A stretch of DNA of 64,000 nt from Streptomyces halobius (GTDB lineage Bacteria; Actinomycetota; Actinomycetes; Streptomycetales; Streptomycetaceae), in NCBI RefSeq assembly GCF_023277745.1, contig NZ_CP086322.1, positions 8,804,001 through 8,868,000 of the forward strand, written 5' to 3'. The notes under the pieces were generated by a model that had not been told where the DNA came from, searched no databases, and saw only the letters and a list, made by a program, of their open reading frames with translations. The position numbers and the translations under genes are program-made. Shown one piece after another: positions 8,312 through 17,080 of the stretch. The first letter of the stretch is position 1. Every line of letters begins with the position of its first letter.

Positions 8312-9544
8312 TCAGACGGGGACCGAGCCGTCCCTGCCGAGCTGCCGGACGACCGTGCGCTCGGCGAGCTGCCGCTGGGCGCTACCGGCGGTCAGACCCC
8401 GCCGGTCGGCCAGCGGATCGAGCCGGCCGAGCAGCCGCAGCGCCCCGTCGGCCGGATCGACCTCGACGAGGTCACGTGTGCACAGCCAGCCGCCCGGCAG
8501 GCGTCCCCCGTCCGCGAGGAAACGCGCGGGAGGTTCCTCCGGCGCGAGATAGGGGGATCCGGGCAGCCGTACCTGGAGTTCCCCGGAGACCACCCGGACC
8601 TGGACGCCGGGCGCCGGCACTCCGACCGTGCCGGGCCCGTGTTCTCCGGTCGCGTCGACCGCGATGACGCCCGTCTCGGTGGTTCCGTAGGCCTGTCCGA
8701 TCCGTACTCCGAAGAGTTCGGCGAAGCGCCCACGGACCCGGGGGTCCAGCGCATCCCCGGCGGACAGGGCCACCCTCAGCCGCGGCAGTGGCGGTGCATC
8801 GTCCTGGGCGGCGAGGGCGGCGAAGTGCGCGGGCGTCCCGAGGACGGCGGCGACATCGTGGGCTCGGCAGGTGTCCAGCACCGACCGGGCGCCGCTGTCC
8901 CGGGCGAAGACCGGGACGGCACCGGTGTTCATGGCGTGCAGCAGACCGCCGATCAGCCCGAAGGAGTGCTCGGGCGGTGTGAGCAGCAGCGTCCGCTCAC
9001 CCCTGCGGGGCATGCCGCCGATCGCACGGAACCGGCCGAGTTCGGTGGTGAGGGACTCGGCGGTGCGGCCGATGGCCTTGGCCACACCGGTGCTGCCGGA
9101 GGTGAACTGAACCAGGCAGTACGGGGTTTCCGCCGGGCGGCCGCCGACCAGACGGCGCACCAGGACCTCGCACTCGTCGTGGAAGGTGCCCGCGGCCCAG
9201 CCCGGGGCGTCGAAGGAGAGATGGTACTGAGGCCGGCAGCGGTCGAGGAGCGTGCCCAGCTCGCGGCCGCGCAGGCCGGGCCCCATGAGCATCACCTGGG
9301 CGCCGCACGACCACAGGGCGAGGAGCGCCCACATCTGCGTGAAGCTGCGGGCGCCCTGTAACGCGACGGTATGGCCCTCCCCGATGCCGTACGACCGGAG
9401 GGTGTGTCGCAACGACGCGACCTGGGAGCGGAGTTGCCCGTAGGTGAGCGTGCGGTGGGCGGTGGCCCATGGGGCGTCGGACGGGTTCCGGGCGAGCAGC
9501 CCGGAACCCCACCAAACGGCGTCCCGACGGGAGTTGAGAAACAC
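8312..9544 (-). CDS. AMP-forming acyl/aryl ligase lacking the C-terminal lid domain
   Basis: 410 residues of the ANL superfamily. Core motifs are present: 'VQFTSGSTGVAKA' (A3, residues 145-157), 'YGTTETG' (A5, 286-292) and 'CTRDL' (A7, near 355-359). The hinge-like 'LLGRLDPLADRRG' is at about 371-383. The protein ends about 30 residues later, so the usual 100-residue C-terminal domain with the catalytic A10 lysine is missing. It might still adenylate slowly, or a partner could supply the lid, or the gene may be decaying; the frame itself is clean and the gene lies 6 bp after the amidase. In this setting the obvious carboxylate is 3-amino-4-hydroxybenzoate made by the two genes upstream (inference). 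Confidence 0.75.
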   Translation of the reverse strand: MFLNSRRDAVWWGSGLLARNPSDAPWATAHRTLTYGQLRSQVASLRHTLRSYGIGEGHTVALQGARSFTQMWALLALWSCGAQVMLMGPGLRGRELGTLLDRCRPQYHLSFDAPGWAAGTFHDECEVLVRRLVGGRPAETPYCLVQFTSGSTGVAKAIGRTAESLTTELGRFRAIGGMPRRGERTLLLTPPEHSFGLIGGLLHAMNTGAVPVFARDSGARSVLDTCRAHDVAAVLGTPAHFAALAAQDDAPPLPRLRVALSAGDALDPRVRGRFAELFGVRIGQAYGTTETGVIAVDATGEHGPGTVGVPAPGVQVRVVSGELQVRLPGSPYLAPEEPPARFLADGGRLPGGWLCTRDLVEVDPADGALRLLGRLDPLADRRGLTAGSAQRQLAERTVVRQLGRDGSVPV

Positions 9545-9550
9545 CGTGGC

Positions 9551-11029
9551 TCAGCCTTCCCGCTCGCGCCTGAGCTCCAGCCGCTGGTAGCCCTCCTGCC
9601 AGGGCCGGCGGCGTTCCATGGCGGCGCAGGCGGCGACGACCTGCGGTTCGTCGAAACGCCGGGCGGCGACCTGCAGGCCCACCGGGAGCCCAGCCGGGGT
9701 GTAGCCGGCGGGGACCGTGGCGGCGGGGCTGCCGATGAAGTTGTAGAGGCCGGTCAGACACCATCCGACGAGCGGGTTGACGCGCTGTCCCGCGACCTCG
9801 GAGGGGCCCACGGTGGTGCGGTCGGGGCCATTGGCGATCCGTGCCACCGAGGTCACCGGGCTCACGATGAGGTCGTACTCGTCGAAGACGTCCTCAAGGG
9901 AGTCGAGGAGTTCGGTCCGCAGGACGTCCTCAAGGCGGTAGTCGACTGCCGAAGGGCGGGCGCCCATCTCCAGGAGTTCCAGGTAGGTGGGGGCCATCCG
10001 CTCGCGGTGCGCGAGGACATCCACCCCGGCGCGCCGCATACGGGTGATGAACTCGACCTGGCGGACCGCCTGGAGGCGCCGCCACAGTGCCGTGAACTCC
10101 TGGTGAGGGCGTGGCAGTTTGACGTCGACCTCGACGACTTCGGCACCGTCGTCGATGAGCGCTCCGAGCGATTCGCGTACGACCGCGGCCACGTCGGGCT
10201 CGACGGGGAAGCCGCCGAGGTCGGGGGAGTAGGCCACACGCATACCGGTGAGCGGACGCCGCAGGGCGTCCGTGAGGCGCTCGGGCGCCTCGGGAAGCGA
10301 GTAGGGGTCCCGGGCATGCGGGCCGGCCAGCACCTCGAACATCAGCACACCGTCTGCCACGGTGCGGGCGAGCGGGCCGTAGCACACCATGGGGTTGAGC
10401 AGCCCGAACGCGTTGGGCCGTACCACGGTGGGTACCCGGCCGAAGGTCCCCATCAGGGCGAACACCCCGCACAGGGAGCCCGGGACGCGCAGTGAGCCGC
10501 CCGCGTCCGATCCCTGGGCGAAGGGCACCAGTCCTTCGGCGACAGCGGCGGCGCTGCCGCCCGACGAACCGCCCGCGTTGGCGGTCAGATCGAAGGGCGT
10601 GCTGGTGGGCCCGAACAGGAAGTTGTCGGTGATGGCCTTGTGGCCGAACTCCGGAGTGTTCGTTTTGCCGACGACGATGGCGCCGGCCCGCAGCAGGCGT
10701 TCGGCGCTCACTCCGCTGGCCTTGGGCACTTCGTTCTCGAAGGCGTAGGACGCCTGGGTGGTGCGGATGCCCGCCACCGGGTCGAGGTCCTTCACGCCTA
10801 TGGGCAGACCGTGCAGCGGAGGCAGCGGGGCGCCCGTGAGCACCTCGCGCTCGGCGCGCCGGGCGGCGTCCAGGGCTTCCTCGGCGCAGACGGTGACAAA
10901 AGCGTTGACGGTGGGGTTACGGCGCTCGATGCGGTCGAGGCAGGCCGTGACCAGTTCGACCGGGGACAGCTCCCGGCGGCGGATCAATCCGGCGAGGCGG
11001 GTGGCCGGCTGATAGGCGAGTTCATCCAT
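9551..11029 (-). CDS. Amidase-signature family hydrolase or amidotransferase
   Basis: 492 residues. The Ser-cisSer-Lys amidase triad is visible: Lys in 'LPIGVKDLDPVAG', then 'NAGGSSGGSAAAVAEGLVPFAQGSDAGGSLRVPGS' with both serines. The family hydrolyses or transfers amide nitrogen (GatA, fatty acid amide hydrolase, aryl amidases). ATG at 11029 follows GGAGGG by about 10 bases; the longer frame to 11266 runs through the end of the GriH-like gene. It lies in the same direction between the GriH-like gene and the AMP-ligase, so it may release or move an amide or urea-linked group in the pathway. Confidence 0.85.
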   Translation of the reverse strand: MDELAYQPATRLAGLIRRRELSPVELVTACLDRIERRNPTVNAFVTVCAEEALDAARRAEREVLTGAPLPPLHGLPIGVKDLDPVAGIRTTQASYAFENEVPKASGVSAERLLRAGAIVVGKTNTPEFGHKAITDNFLFGPTSTPFDLTANAGGSSGGSAAAVAEGLVPFAQGSDAGGSLRVPGSLCGVFALMGTFGRVPTVVRPNAFGLLNPMVCYGPLARTVADGVLMFEVLAGPHARDPYSLPEAPERLTDALRRPLTGMRVAYSPDLGGFPVEPDVAAVVRESLGALIDDGAEVVEVDVKLPRPHQEFTALWRRLQAVRQVEFITRMRRAGVDVLAHRERMAPTYLELLEMGARPSAVDYRLEDVLRTELLDSLEDVFDEYDLIVSPVTSVARIANGPDRTTVGPSEVAGQRVNPLVGWCLTGLYNFIGSPAATVPAGYTPAGLPVGLQVAARRFDEPQVVAACAAMERRRPWQEGYQRLELRREREG

Positions 11030-11129
11030 GGTGCGACATCCCTCCACTTGGCGCTGCCGGCTCGGGCGCCCGCCTACGGGCCGAGCCTGGGGTGCGGCCC
11101 GTACGGGGCACCCGAGCCGGCGCTGGCCG

Positions 11130-12248
11130 CTATTTCTCGACGCAGAACTCGCCCACCGGCCAGCCGACATGGCGCTGATCGGTCGCGAGATAGCCCATGA
11201 GCTGGTCGCCCTGTGTGAGTTCGGTGACATTGCGCACCGCGTCCCCGGGGCCGAGGACCCGCACATGCCAGTCGTCCTGGACGGCGAGGCTCACGAGGGT
11301 GCCGTCGTCTGCCCGGGTCTTGATGGTGAGCAGCGGGCGGGACTCGAGCTTGACGCGTCCGACAACGACTCGGCGGGTGCGTCCGGTGGTGCTGACGGCC
11401 AAGGCGGTGTCGCCGGCGCCGAGTTCGCTCAGGTAGTTGGTGCGGTTGTCGGTGCCGAGGACGTAGGACTGCAGAGCGCCGGCATTGACGCGGAACGGGC
11501 GGGTCGGCATGTAGGGCAGGGGGTGGGTCTCGCTGGAGCACAGGATGAACCCGTGTGAGTACGAGCCCACCAGGATGCCTTCGTCCTTGTGCAGATAGCT
11601 GCAGGTGTCGACGCACACCCGGTCGCCGAGGCCGCTGTGTTCGATGGATTCCACGGTCAGCTGAGTAAGCGTCAGCGGCGGGGTGTCGGTCTGCAGGAGT
11701 TCGGCCAGTTCCAGCACTTCGGCCACGGACTTCGGTGCGAGCAGGATGCCCTCCGAGCCCTTTTCCAGCACATCCAGGATGATCTTCGCTTCCTCCAGCG
11801 AGTCCGCCCGGCAGATCAGCTGCCCGGGGGCCTTGTCGGCCGCGGCGATCACGATCTCCAGAGGGATCTTGGTGGGATCCTTGAAGGTGACCGCGGTGTA
11901 GGGCAGGGCGCGGGCGGCGGAGCACGCCAGCGTCAGCGAACTGTCATCGGTGACCGGGACATGGGCGGCGACCGAGTCCTGTCCTTCGAGGGCCCGGCCC
12001 TGCAGCACGGCGAGGCCGTCGTCGTCCGTGACCTCGGTGAGCAGTACGTCGTAGCCGTCCCAGCCCTCGGCGGTCCCGTGGCCGGGCGTCGGGGCGGCCA
12101 GCACCTTGCGCACGGTCGGGGGGAGGGTGGCCAGGATCTCCGGTCCGTCGTCGACGATGCCGTCGATGCGGGCATGCACCGCCGCCTCGACGAGTGCCGC
12201 ACGCTGATCCGCGGAGACGGAGCGTATGTCAATCCAGGCGAACTTCAC
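11130..12248 (-). CDS. 3-dehydroquinate synthase II family protein, GriH-like (3-amino-4-hydroxybenzoate synthase)
   Basis: 372 residues of the DHQS-II family, recognised by 'VCVDTCSYLHKDEGILVGSYSHGFILCSSET', 'PTRPFRVNAGALQSYVL' and 'TNYLSELGAGD'. In archaea the family closes 2-amino-3,7-dideoxy-heptulosonate to dehydroquinate; in Streptomyces griseus GriH acts after GriI to form 3-amino-4-hydroxybenzoate (3,4-AHBA). The GTG start overlaps the GriI-like stop by 4 bases (12245-12248), the same paired arrangement as expected for a two-enzyme route. Since the plant-type and AroB routes serve primary metabolism in Streptomyces, a DHQS-II next to a GriI-like aldolase points to a secondary pathway. 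Confidence 0.88.
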   Translation of the reverse strand: MKFAWIDIRSVSADQRAALVEAAVHARIDGIVDDGPEILATLPPTVRKVLAAPTPGHGTAEGWDGYDVLLTEVTDDDGLAVLQGRALEGQDSVAAHVPVTDDSSLTLACSAARALPYTAVTFKDPTKIPLEIVIAAADKAPGQLICRADSLEEAKIILDVLEKGSEGILLAPKSVAEVLELAELLQTDTPPLTLTQLTVESIEHSGLGDRVCVDTCSYLHKDEGILVGSYSHGFILCSSETHPLPYMPTRPFRVNAGALQSYVLGTDNRTNYLSELGAGDTALAVSTTGRTRRVVVGRVKLESRPLLTIKTRADDGTLVSLAVQDDWHVRVLGPGDAVRNVTELTQGDQLMGYLATDQRHVGWPVGEFCVEK

Positions 12249-13066
12249 ATCGCACCTGCCAGTTCGGGTAGGGAGGTTGTCTTCGGGGCGGTTTCCGGCC
12301 GTGGGCCGTGGACGGCGGCGGTGAGGGTGCGGACCGCCGCCGCCGGATCGGGGTTGTGGAACACCTGGCGGCCGACGGCGAGTCCTCGGCAGCCGGCGTG
12401 CATCGCGAAACGTGCGAAGTCGGAGAGGTCGCGGCCGCCGCCGGGACCTCCGGCCACGACGACCGGGACCGGAGTCTTGGCGACGATGCCCGCCATGTCC
12501 TCCGCGGAGTCCGGCGCGACGGTTTTCACCACGTCGGCGCCGAGGTCGACGGCGATGCTCACCACATGCGCGAGGAGCGCGGGGTCACGCGGATCCTGGA
12601 TGCGGGGTCCCCGTGCGTACATCATCGCCAGCAGCGGCATACCCCATCGGTCACAGTCGGCCGCGATGGCGCCGAGGTCGGCGAGCTGCCGTTTCTCGGT
12701 GTCCGAGCCGACGTTGACGTGCACGCTGACCGCGTCCGCCCCGGCACGCACCGCTTCCTCGACGCCGCCGACGACGACCTTCGCATCGCCGTCGGGAGCG
12801 TGCGGAGTGCTGGCGCTGAGGTGAACGATCAGGGCGGCGCCCTGCAGCAGGCCCGGTTCGAGGGAACGGGCCCGCCCTTTGTGCACCACGATGGCATCGG
12901 CACCGGCGGCCACCACGTCACCGACGATCCGGCTGAAACCGGTGGCGTCGGAGATGGGGCCGTCGGCCACGGAATGGTCCATGGGAACGATGAGAAAGTT
13001 TCCGTCGCCGGGCCTTGAGAGCCGGGTCAGGCGCAGCGATTTTCCGCTCAGAGGTAGTAGGGGCAC
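12245..13066 (-). CDS. GriI-like class I aldolase (aspartate-semialdehyde plus C3-phosphate condensation)
   Basis: 273 residues of the DhnA/DeoC-type aldolase family. 'VPMDHSVADGPI' near the N-terminus, 'LLAMMYARGPRI' and 'ADVVKTVAP' (probable Schiff-base Lys) match GriI and archaeal ADH synthases. GriI joins L-aspartate semialdehyde with dihydroxyacetone phosphate to a C7 aminosugar that GriH aromatises to 3,4-AHBA. GTG at 13066 is preferred because GGAGG stands 5 bases before it; a GTG at 13084 has no such site. It is the first gene of the minus-strand run and is divergent from the FAD hydroxylase, with a shared 359-bp control region. Confidence 0.87.
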   Translation of the reverse strand: MPLLPLSGKSLRLTRLSRPGDGNFLIVPMDHSVADGPISDATGFSRIVGDVVAAGADAIVVHKGRARSLEPGLLQGAALIVHLSASTPHAPDGDAKVVVGGVEEAVRAGADAVSVHVNVGSDTEKRQLADLGAIAADCDRWGMPLLAMMYARGPRIQDPRDPALLAHVVSIAVDLGADVVKTVAPDSAEDMAGIVAKTPVPVVVAGGPGGGRDLSDFARFAMHAGCRGLAVGRQVFHNPDPAAAVRTLTAAVHGPRPETAPKTTSLPELAGAM

Positions 13067-13425
13067 AACACCCTCCGTAAGCACGGGTGATACGGGAACC
13101 GTCAGTCGGAACTGCGGATTGATAAGGACCCGGGAATGACGAACTCATGGGAAACGGGCCGGAACATTCCGGGGTGATGACTTTCTGAGTGCTCCGGCTT
13201 CAGCCCGTGTACGTTCCGGCCGGGTACAGATTCTTATGTCCGCGCGGCGTCCTGGGCAACATCCTCGGGGCTCCCTTGCCGAACGGAGAAGAAGTTGAGG
13301 GCTACAGCGGTACTTCGCCGGTCGGGCGGAGGTCAATTTCCCGGAACAGGCAACTCCGTTGGCGTCTTCGGTGTTCTGCGGGTGTCCGTGTCCTGAGGGG
13401 CAGCGTGCCTGTGGAGGAGAAGCCG
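13067..13425. promoter_or_regulatory. Divergent control region between the GriI-like gene and the FAD hydroxylase
   Basis: 359 bp separate two divergent starts of the locus. An open frame from 13189 runs into the hydroxylase gene but has no domain content. Promoters for both directions should lie here; no clear -10/-35 set or operator could be picked by eye. Confidence 0.45.
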
Positions 13426-14622
13426 ATGAGGAATGACATGCCGCCGCGTATCGCTGTGGTCGGAGGAGGGCTCGCGGGGCTGACGCTCGCGCTCGCGCTG
13501 CACCGCGCCGGGCTGGCGTGCCAGGTGTACGAACAGGCCCCACAGCTGGGTGAGGTGGGAGCGGGCATACAGTTGGCGCCGAGCGCGACCAGGCTGCTGC
13601 ATCGTCTCGGCCTGGAGCCTCCGCTGCGATCATTGGCCGTGGAGCCGGTGGGCATGGAGTTCCGCCGCTGGGCGGACAGTTCGGTGATCAGCCGTGGGCT
13701 GCTGGGAGCGCACTGTGAGCAGCGGTACGGCGCCCCTTACTACGCGCTGCACCGCGCCGATCTGCATCGGGTGTTGGTCGAGGCGCTGCCGGCGGGCACG
13801 ATCCGGCTGGACGCCAGGTGCGTCGACTTCCGGGAGGGGCCGGAGGGGGTGGTACTGCGGTTCGCGGACGGCACGGAGGCCGCGGCGGATGTCGCCGTCG
13901 GGGCCGACGGCATCCACTCCGTGCTGCGCCAGTCGCTGGTGGCCGACCGGCCGCGCGCCTTCGGCCAGTCCGTCTACCGGGGGCTGGTGGACGGCCGGCG
14001 GGTGCCCGAGCTGGTGGCGGAGCCCAGGGTGCTGCTGTGGCTGGGGCCGGGACGGCACTTCGTGTGCTATCCGGTGTCGGGGGGACGGCTGGTCAATTTC
14101 GTGGCGACGGTGCCCACCTCCGGCTCCACGGACGAGTCGTGGTCGCGCCGAGGCCGGGTCGAGGATGTGATCGCGGCGTACGAGCGATGGTGCGCGGATG
14201 TCACGTCGGTCATCGGCGCGGCGGACAAGGTGAGTCTGTGGGCGCTGCACGACCGGGCACCGGTGGAGCGATGGAGCACCGGCCGCATCACGCTCCTCGG
14301 TGATTCGGCGCACCCGATGCTGCCGTTCCTCGGCCAGGGCGCCAATCAGGCCGTCGAGGACGCGGTGGCTCTTGCGGGCTGTCTGCGGGACGCCGGGTCG
14401 CGCACGCTTCCCGCGGCCCTGGAGCGCTATGAGTCGATGCGCCGGCCCCGGACCACCGAGGTGCAGGAGCGTTCGCGAGGCAACAGCACGGCGTTCCATC
14501 TGCCGGACGGCGAGGCGCAGCGCGAGCGCGACGCGAGGATGGGTGCCCTCGCACCGGACGGGCCGGACTGGCTCTATGGATACGACGTCGAAGGCGCCCT
14601 GGCGGGCCGTCAGTCGACCTGA
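13426..14622 (+). CDS. FAD-dependent aromatic monooxygenase, salicylate-hydroxylase type
   Basis: 398 residues of the class A flavin hydroxylases. It has the dinucleotide fold 'RIAVVGGGLAGLTLALAL', the 'VGADGIHSVLR' DG motif and 'LLGDSAHPMLPFLGQGANQAVEDAVAL' (GD motif). Relatives hydroxylate phenolic acids ortho to OH, sometimes with loss of the carboxyl group. In a locus that should make 3,4-AHBA, ring hydroxylation or decarboxylative hydroxylation of that acid to an aminohydroquinone is a fair guess. ATG at 13426 follows GGAGGAG by 7 bases; GTG at 13405 is possible. A strong hairpin follows the stop codon. Confidence 0.85.
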   Translation: MRNDMPPRIAVVGGGLAGLTLALALHRAGLACQVYEQAPQLGEVGAGIQLAPSATRLLHRLGLEPPLRSLAVEPVGMEFRRWADSSVISRGLLGAHCEQRYGAPYYALHRADLHRVLVEALPAGTIRLDARCVDFREGPEGVVLRFADGTEAAADVAVGADGIHSVLRQSLVADRPRAFGQSVYRGLVDGRRVPELVAEPRVLLWLGPGRHFVCYPVSGGRLVNFVATVPTSGSTDESWSRRGRVEDVIAAYERWCADVTSVIGAADKVSLWALHDRAPVERWSTGRITLLGDSAHPMLPFLGQGANQAVEDAVALAGCLRDAGSRTLPAALERYESMRRPRTTEVQERSRGNSTAFHLPDGEAQRERDARMGALAPDGPDWLYGYDVEGALAGRQST

Positions 14623-14672
14623 GCTGCTGACACCGAGGAGTAGCGAGCTGCTCCCTGGGACAGCGTGATCCG

Positions 14673-14706
14673 GGCCCCCTGGACGGCTCCCGGCCTCCAG
14701 GGGGCC
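14673..14706 (+). terminator. Rho-independent-type hairpin after the FAD hydroxylase
   Basis: A perfect 11-bp stem (GGCCCCCTGGA at 14673-14683 and its complement at 14696-14706) with a 12-base loop lies 50 bp after the stop codon. It is followed by a weakly T-containing stretch. Confidence 0.75.
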
Positions 14707-15427
14707 ATACCTCTTCCTGAGCGCGCCGTCCGACTCCCGCTCGGAAGGTCCGCGATGCATGGCTGAAATCATTCCGCGCCTCCAATGATCGCCACGGTCA
14801 AGTGATCAGGGTTTTCGGCGAAGTCCACAGAGGTCGGATCCCCCGCCCCCTTTCGTCGCACTCTGGCGTCAATTCTCCGCCCTGTCCTCTGGAACACCGC
14901 AGCGCCCCAGAAGGTTGCGGACGACGCGTTTCAGGAGCACCGTTCGAGTCAAACCAACGGGCAGGTGCTTTTCCGTGATCGATTCCGGTCTTGTCCCGTA
15001 GAGTTTCGTCCACACCGCTCCCACCAGGGAGTATCAACCACTGGTTGATCGCTGAAGCATCATGGACTTGGGGCTCGCTTTAGTTTCCTTTTGACTACCT
15101 TTTAGTTGCTGACTCTCCGACACCTGAGGTTCTCTGGGGGGCAGTCCGGTAAATGCACGGGGGAGCTTCGGGCGATCAAGAAATAGACTGACCCAGTGGT
15201 CTGTTTCTCGCCGCAGACCGGACCATTGGAAGTAGCGGGGGTTCACAACGGGCCTAGGTCAGAGCGGACCGGCTTCGGGCGGATTTGTCTACACGCTCAC
15301 AACACCGGAATGATCTGACCCTTTTCGCGCTGCTCCGTGAGTGCATTCATCCCCTCTGCAAGCAAGCACGTACCGCGCCAGAGCGGGCGTGCGGCCGTAC
15401 CGTCGCATGCCCAACGGAGGAGCTCTA
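14707..15427. other. 720-bp gap with lower GC content and candidate operators
   Basis: No convincing gene. The stretch from about 15040 to 15200 is clearly lower in GC than its surroundings. It contains the palindrome at 15033-15049. It probably holds the promoter for the transposase-like gene at 15428. No transposon-style terminal inverted repeats could be matched to the region after that gene. Confidence 0.45.
15033..15049. promoter_or_regulatory. 17-bp palindrome, candidate operator
   Basis: ATCAACCACTGGTTGAT is a perfect palindrome of two 8-bp arms around a central C. It stands in the low-GC stretch ahead of the transposase-like gene and is a plausible repressor or activator site. No regulator can be assigned. 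Confidence 0.4.
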
Positions 15428-16708
15428 GTGATCGTCACCCAGTGCGCCACCAGGCCGACGGCCGTTGCGATACCGAACGCGATAGCGGCCGCGGCGACCA
15501 TGCGGAAACCCGCGCCCCCAGGGGTCGCCGACGTTCCGCTGCCGGACCCACCGTCCCCAGCCGGTTCCCGGTGCCCATCCGTCACTGCCGGCCAGCGGGT
15601 CCCAGCTGCCGGGGAAAGTCAACTGGCCGCTGCTCTCAACGAGTTGGGAGAGCTGATCGGTCCGCTTTTCGCCCGCCCCGAACCACGTGCTCAGGCGATG
15701 CAGTATGCCCTGGGCCTGCTCGCCGTCGGCGGGCGCAGCAACACCTGGCAGCTGGCTCAGCGGGTGGGGGACGCTTCGCCCTGGCGGATGCAGCGCCTGC
15801 TGACACGGGCCCGATGGGATGCCGACGCCGTTCAGGAAACGGTCCGCGGCTACCTCTCCGCATACCTGGGGCACCCCGGGGCGATGCTGGTCCTCGGGCA
15901 GAGCGACGCTTTGAAGAAAGGCGGGAAGACGGTCGCCGCGGCCCGGCAGTACACCGAGCTCACCCGGCGCGTCGAGAACTGCCAGACCGCCGTCATGACC
16001 GCCTATATCTCCCCGCGCGGCCAGGCCCTGATCGACCGTGAGCTGCATCTGCCGGAGTCCTGGACCGACGATCCGCAACGCTGCGTCAAGGCCGGCGTCC
16101 CCGAGGAGCGCCTCGCGTACCGGACCAAGGCCGAGCTGGCCCGGATGATGATCGAGCGCGCCGAGGCGTCGTCCGTACCGTTCCAGTGGGTGTGCGGCGG
16201 ACAGGACTACGGCCAGGACGAGGAACTGCGCGGCTGGCTTGAGCAGAAAGGTATCGGCTACGTCCTCGCCGTGCCCGCCGGACGTCTCGACGCGGCCTCG
16301 GTCGCTGCCGCCCTGCCGAGGCAGCGCTGGTGGCCGTCCCCCGGTGCCCCGGGCGACCCCGGAACCGTTCCCGGCAGATGGACCCGGGTGATGGCACCAA
16401 GCGCACCGCATTGGGGACCGGCGGCGCCTCCCGGTGACGGCTTCGCCCGCTTCCTGTTGCTGCACCGCCGGCCCGACGCGCCACGGACCGAGTGCTATCT
16501 GGTGCACGCCCCTCGGGACACCCGATCCGGTGCCATGGTGACCGCTGCGCTGGCCCGCCACCAGGCGCGGCGCTACGTGGACACCGCCCGGCTGCACACC
16601 GGTCTCGACCGGCACGAGATCCGCACCTGGACCGCCTGGTACCGGCACACCACGCTCTCCCTCCTGGCCCTGGCGGCCCATACGGTCGCCACGAGCCGGA
16701 CCGACTGA
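15428..16708 (+). CDS. IS701-type transposase-like protein without the DDE triad
   Basis: 426 residues with the IS701 DDE fold easily traced: 'RAQAMQYALGLLAVGGRSNTWQLAQRVGDASPWRMQRLL', 'RQYTELTRRVENCQTAVMTAYIS', 'LIDRELHLPESWTDD', 'YVLAV' and 'WYRHTTLSLLALAAHTV'. The catalytic places are changed. The usual 'DDTGFLKKG' is 'GQSDALKKG' (about 157-165); the usual 'ADEVYG' is 'GGQDYG' (257-262); the usual 'EECFQTAKGE' is 'RRYVDTARLH'. The frame is otherwise intact. GTG at 15428 follows GGAGGA by 6 bases. A protein that keeps the fold but not the chemistry suggests a domesticated DNA-binding protein, possibly a regulator of the SznE/SznF-like genes that follow. It may instead be a dead copy not yet frameshifted. 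Confidence 0.8.
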   Translation: MIVTQCATRPTAVAIPNAIAAAATMRKPAPPGVADVPLPDPPSPAGSRCPSVTAGQRVPAAGESQLAAALNELGELIGPLFARPEPRAQAMQYALGLLAVGGRSNTWQLAQRVGDASPWRMQRLLTRARWDADAVQETVRGYLSAYLGHPGAMLVLGQSDALKKGGKTVAAARQYTELTRRVENCQTAVMTAYISPRGQALIDRELHLPESWTDDPQRCVKAGVPEERLAYRTKAELARMMIERAEASSVPFQWVCGGQDYGQDEELRGWLEQKGIGYVLAVPAGRLDAASVAAALPRQRWWPSPGAPGDPGTVPGRWTRVMAPSAPHWGPAAPPGDGFARFLLLHRRPDAPRTECYLVHAPRDTRSGAMVTAALARHQARRYVDTARLHTGLDRHEIRTWTAWYRHTTLSLLALAAHTVATSRTD

Positions 16709-17080
16709 CAACCGGGCAGCACCCAACTCTTGGGCCGTTCCGAGCGTTCTGTACGGAGTAGGCGCCTGCTCGTTTCCCGGTTCGACGACCATGGTGCCGC
16801 GCCGGGATGATGCCTGCGCAGAATCCGATGGCGATTCTCTTCTTTTACGGCTGCTCAGGTGTTGACTTGCGGAAAGTGTGGGTCAAATCCCTGCCAGTTT
16901 CTTGAAGGAATCTCCAAGTACCGCAGTAGGAACACACTCGGAAAGCCAGTCCTGTTGCCCCTTGCCCAGCCCCTGTGACGGATGCTGTCCTGAGCGAAGA
17001 ACGACCCGCTTTGCCCCCATGGGCAGGACACAACCCCGTTATTTCGGGAATTCCTTCCGGAGGAGCGTGCACACACTGTC
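16709..17080. promoter_or_regulatory. 372-bp gap before the SznE-like gene
   Basis: No coding signal. The middle (16830-16930) is lower in GC and is the likely promoter region for the SznE-SznF-Rieske-ATP-grasp-LysE run. A GGAGGAG motif at about 17059-17065 stands some 15 bases before the ATG at 17081, longer than ideal. Confidence 0.4.
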
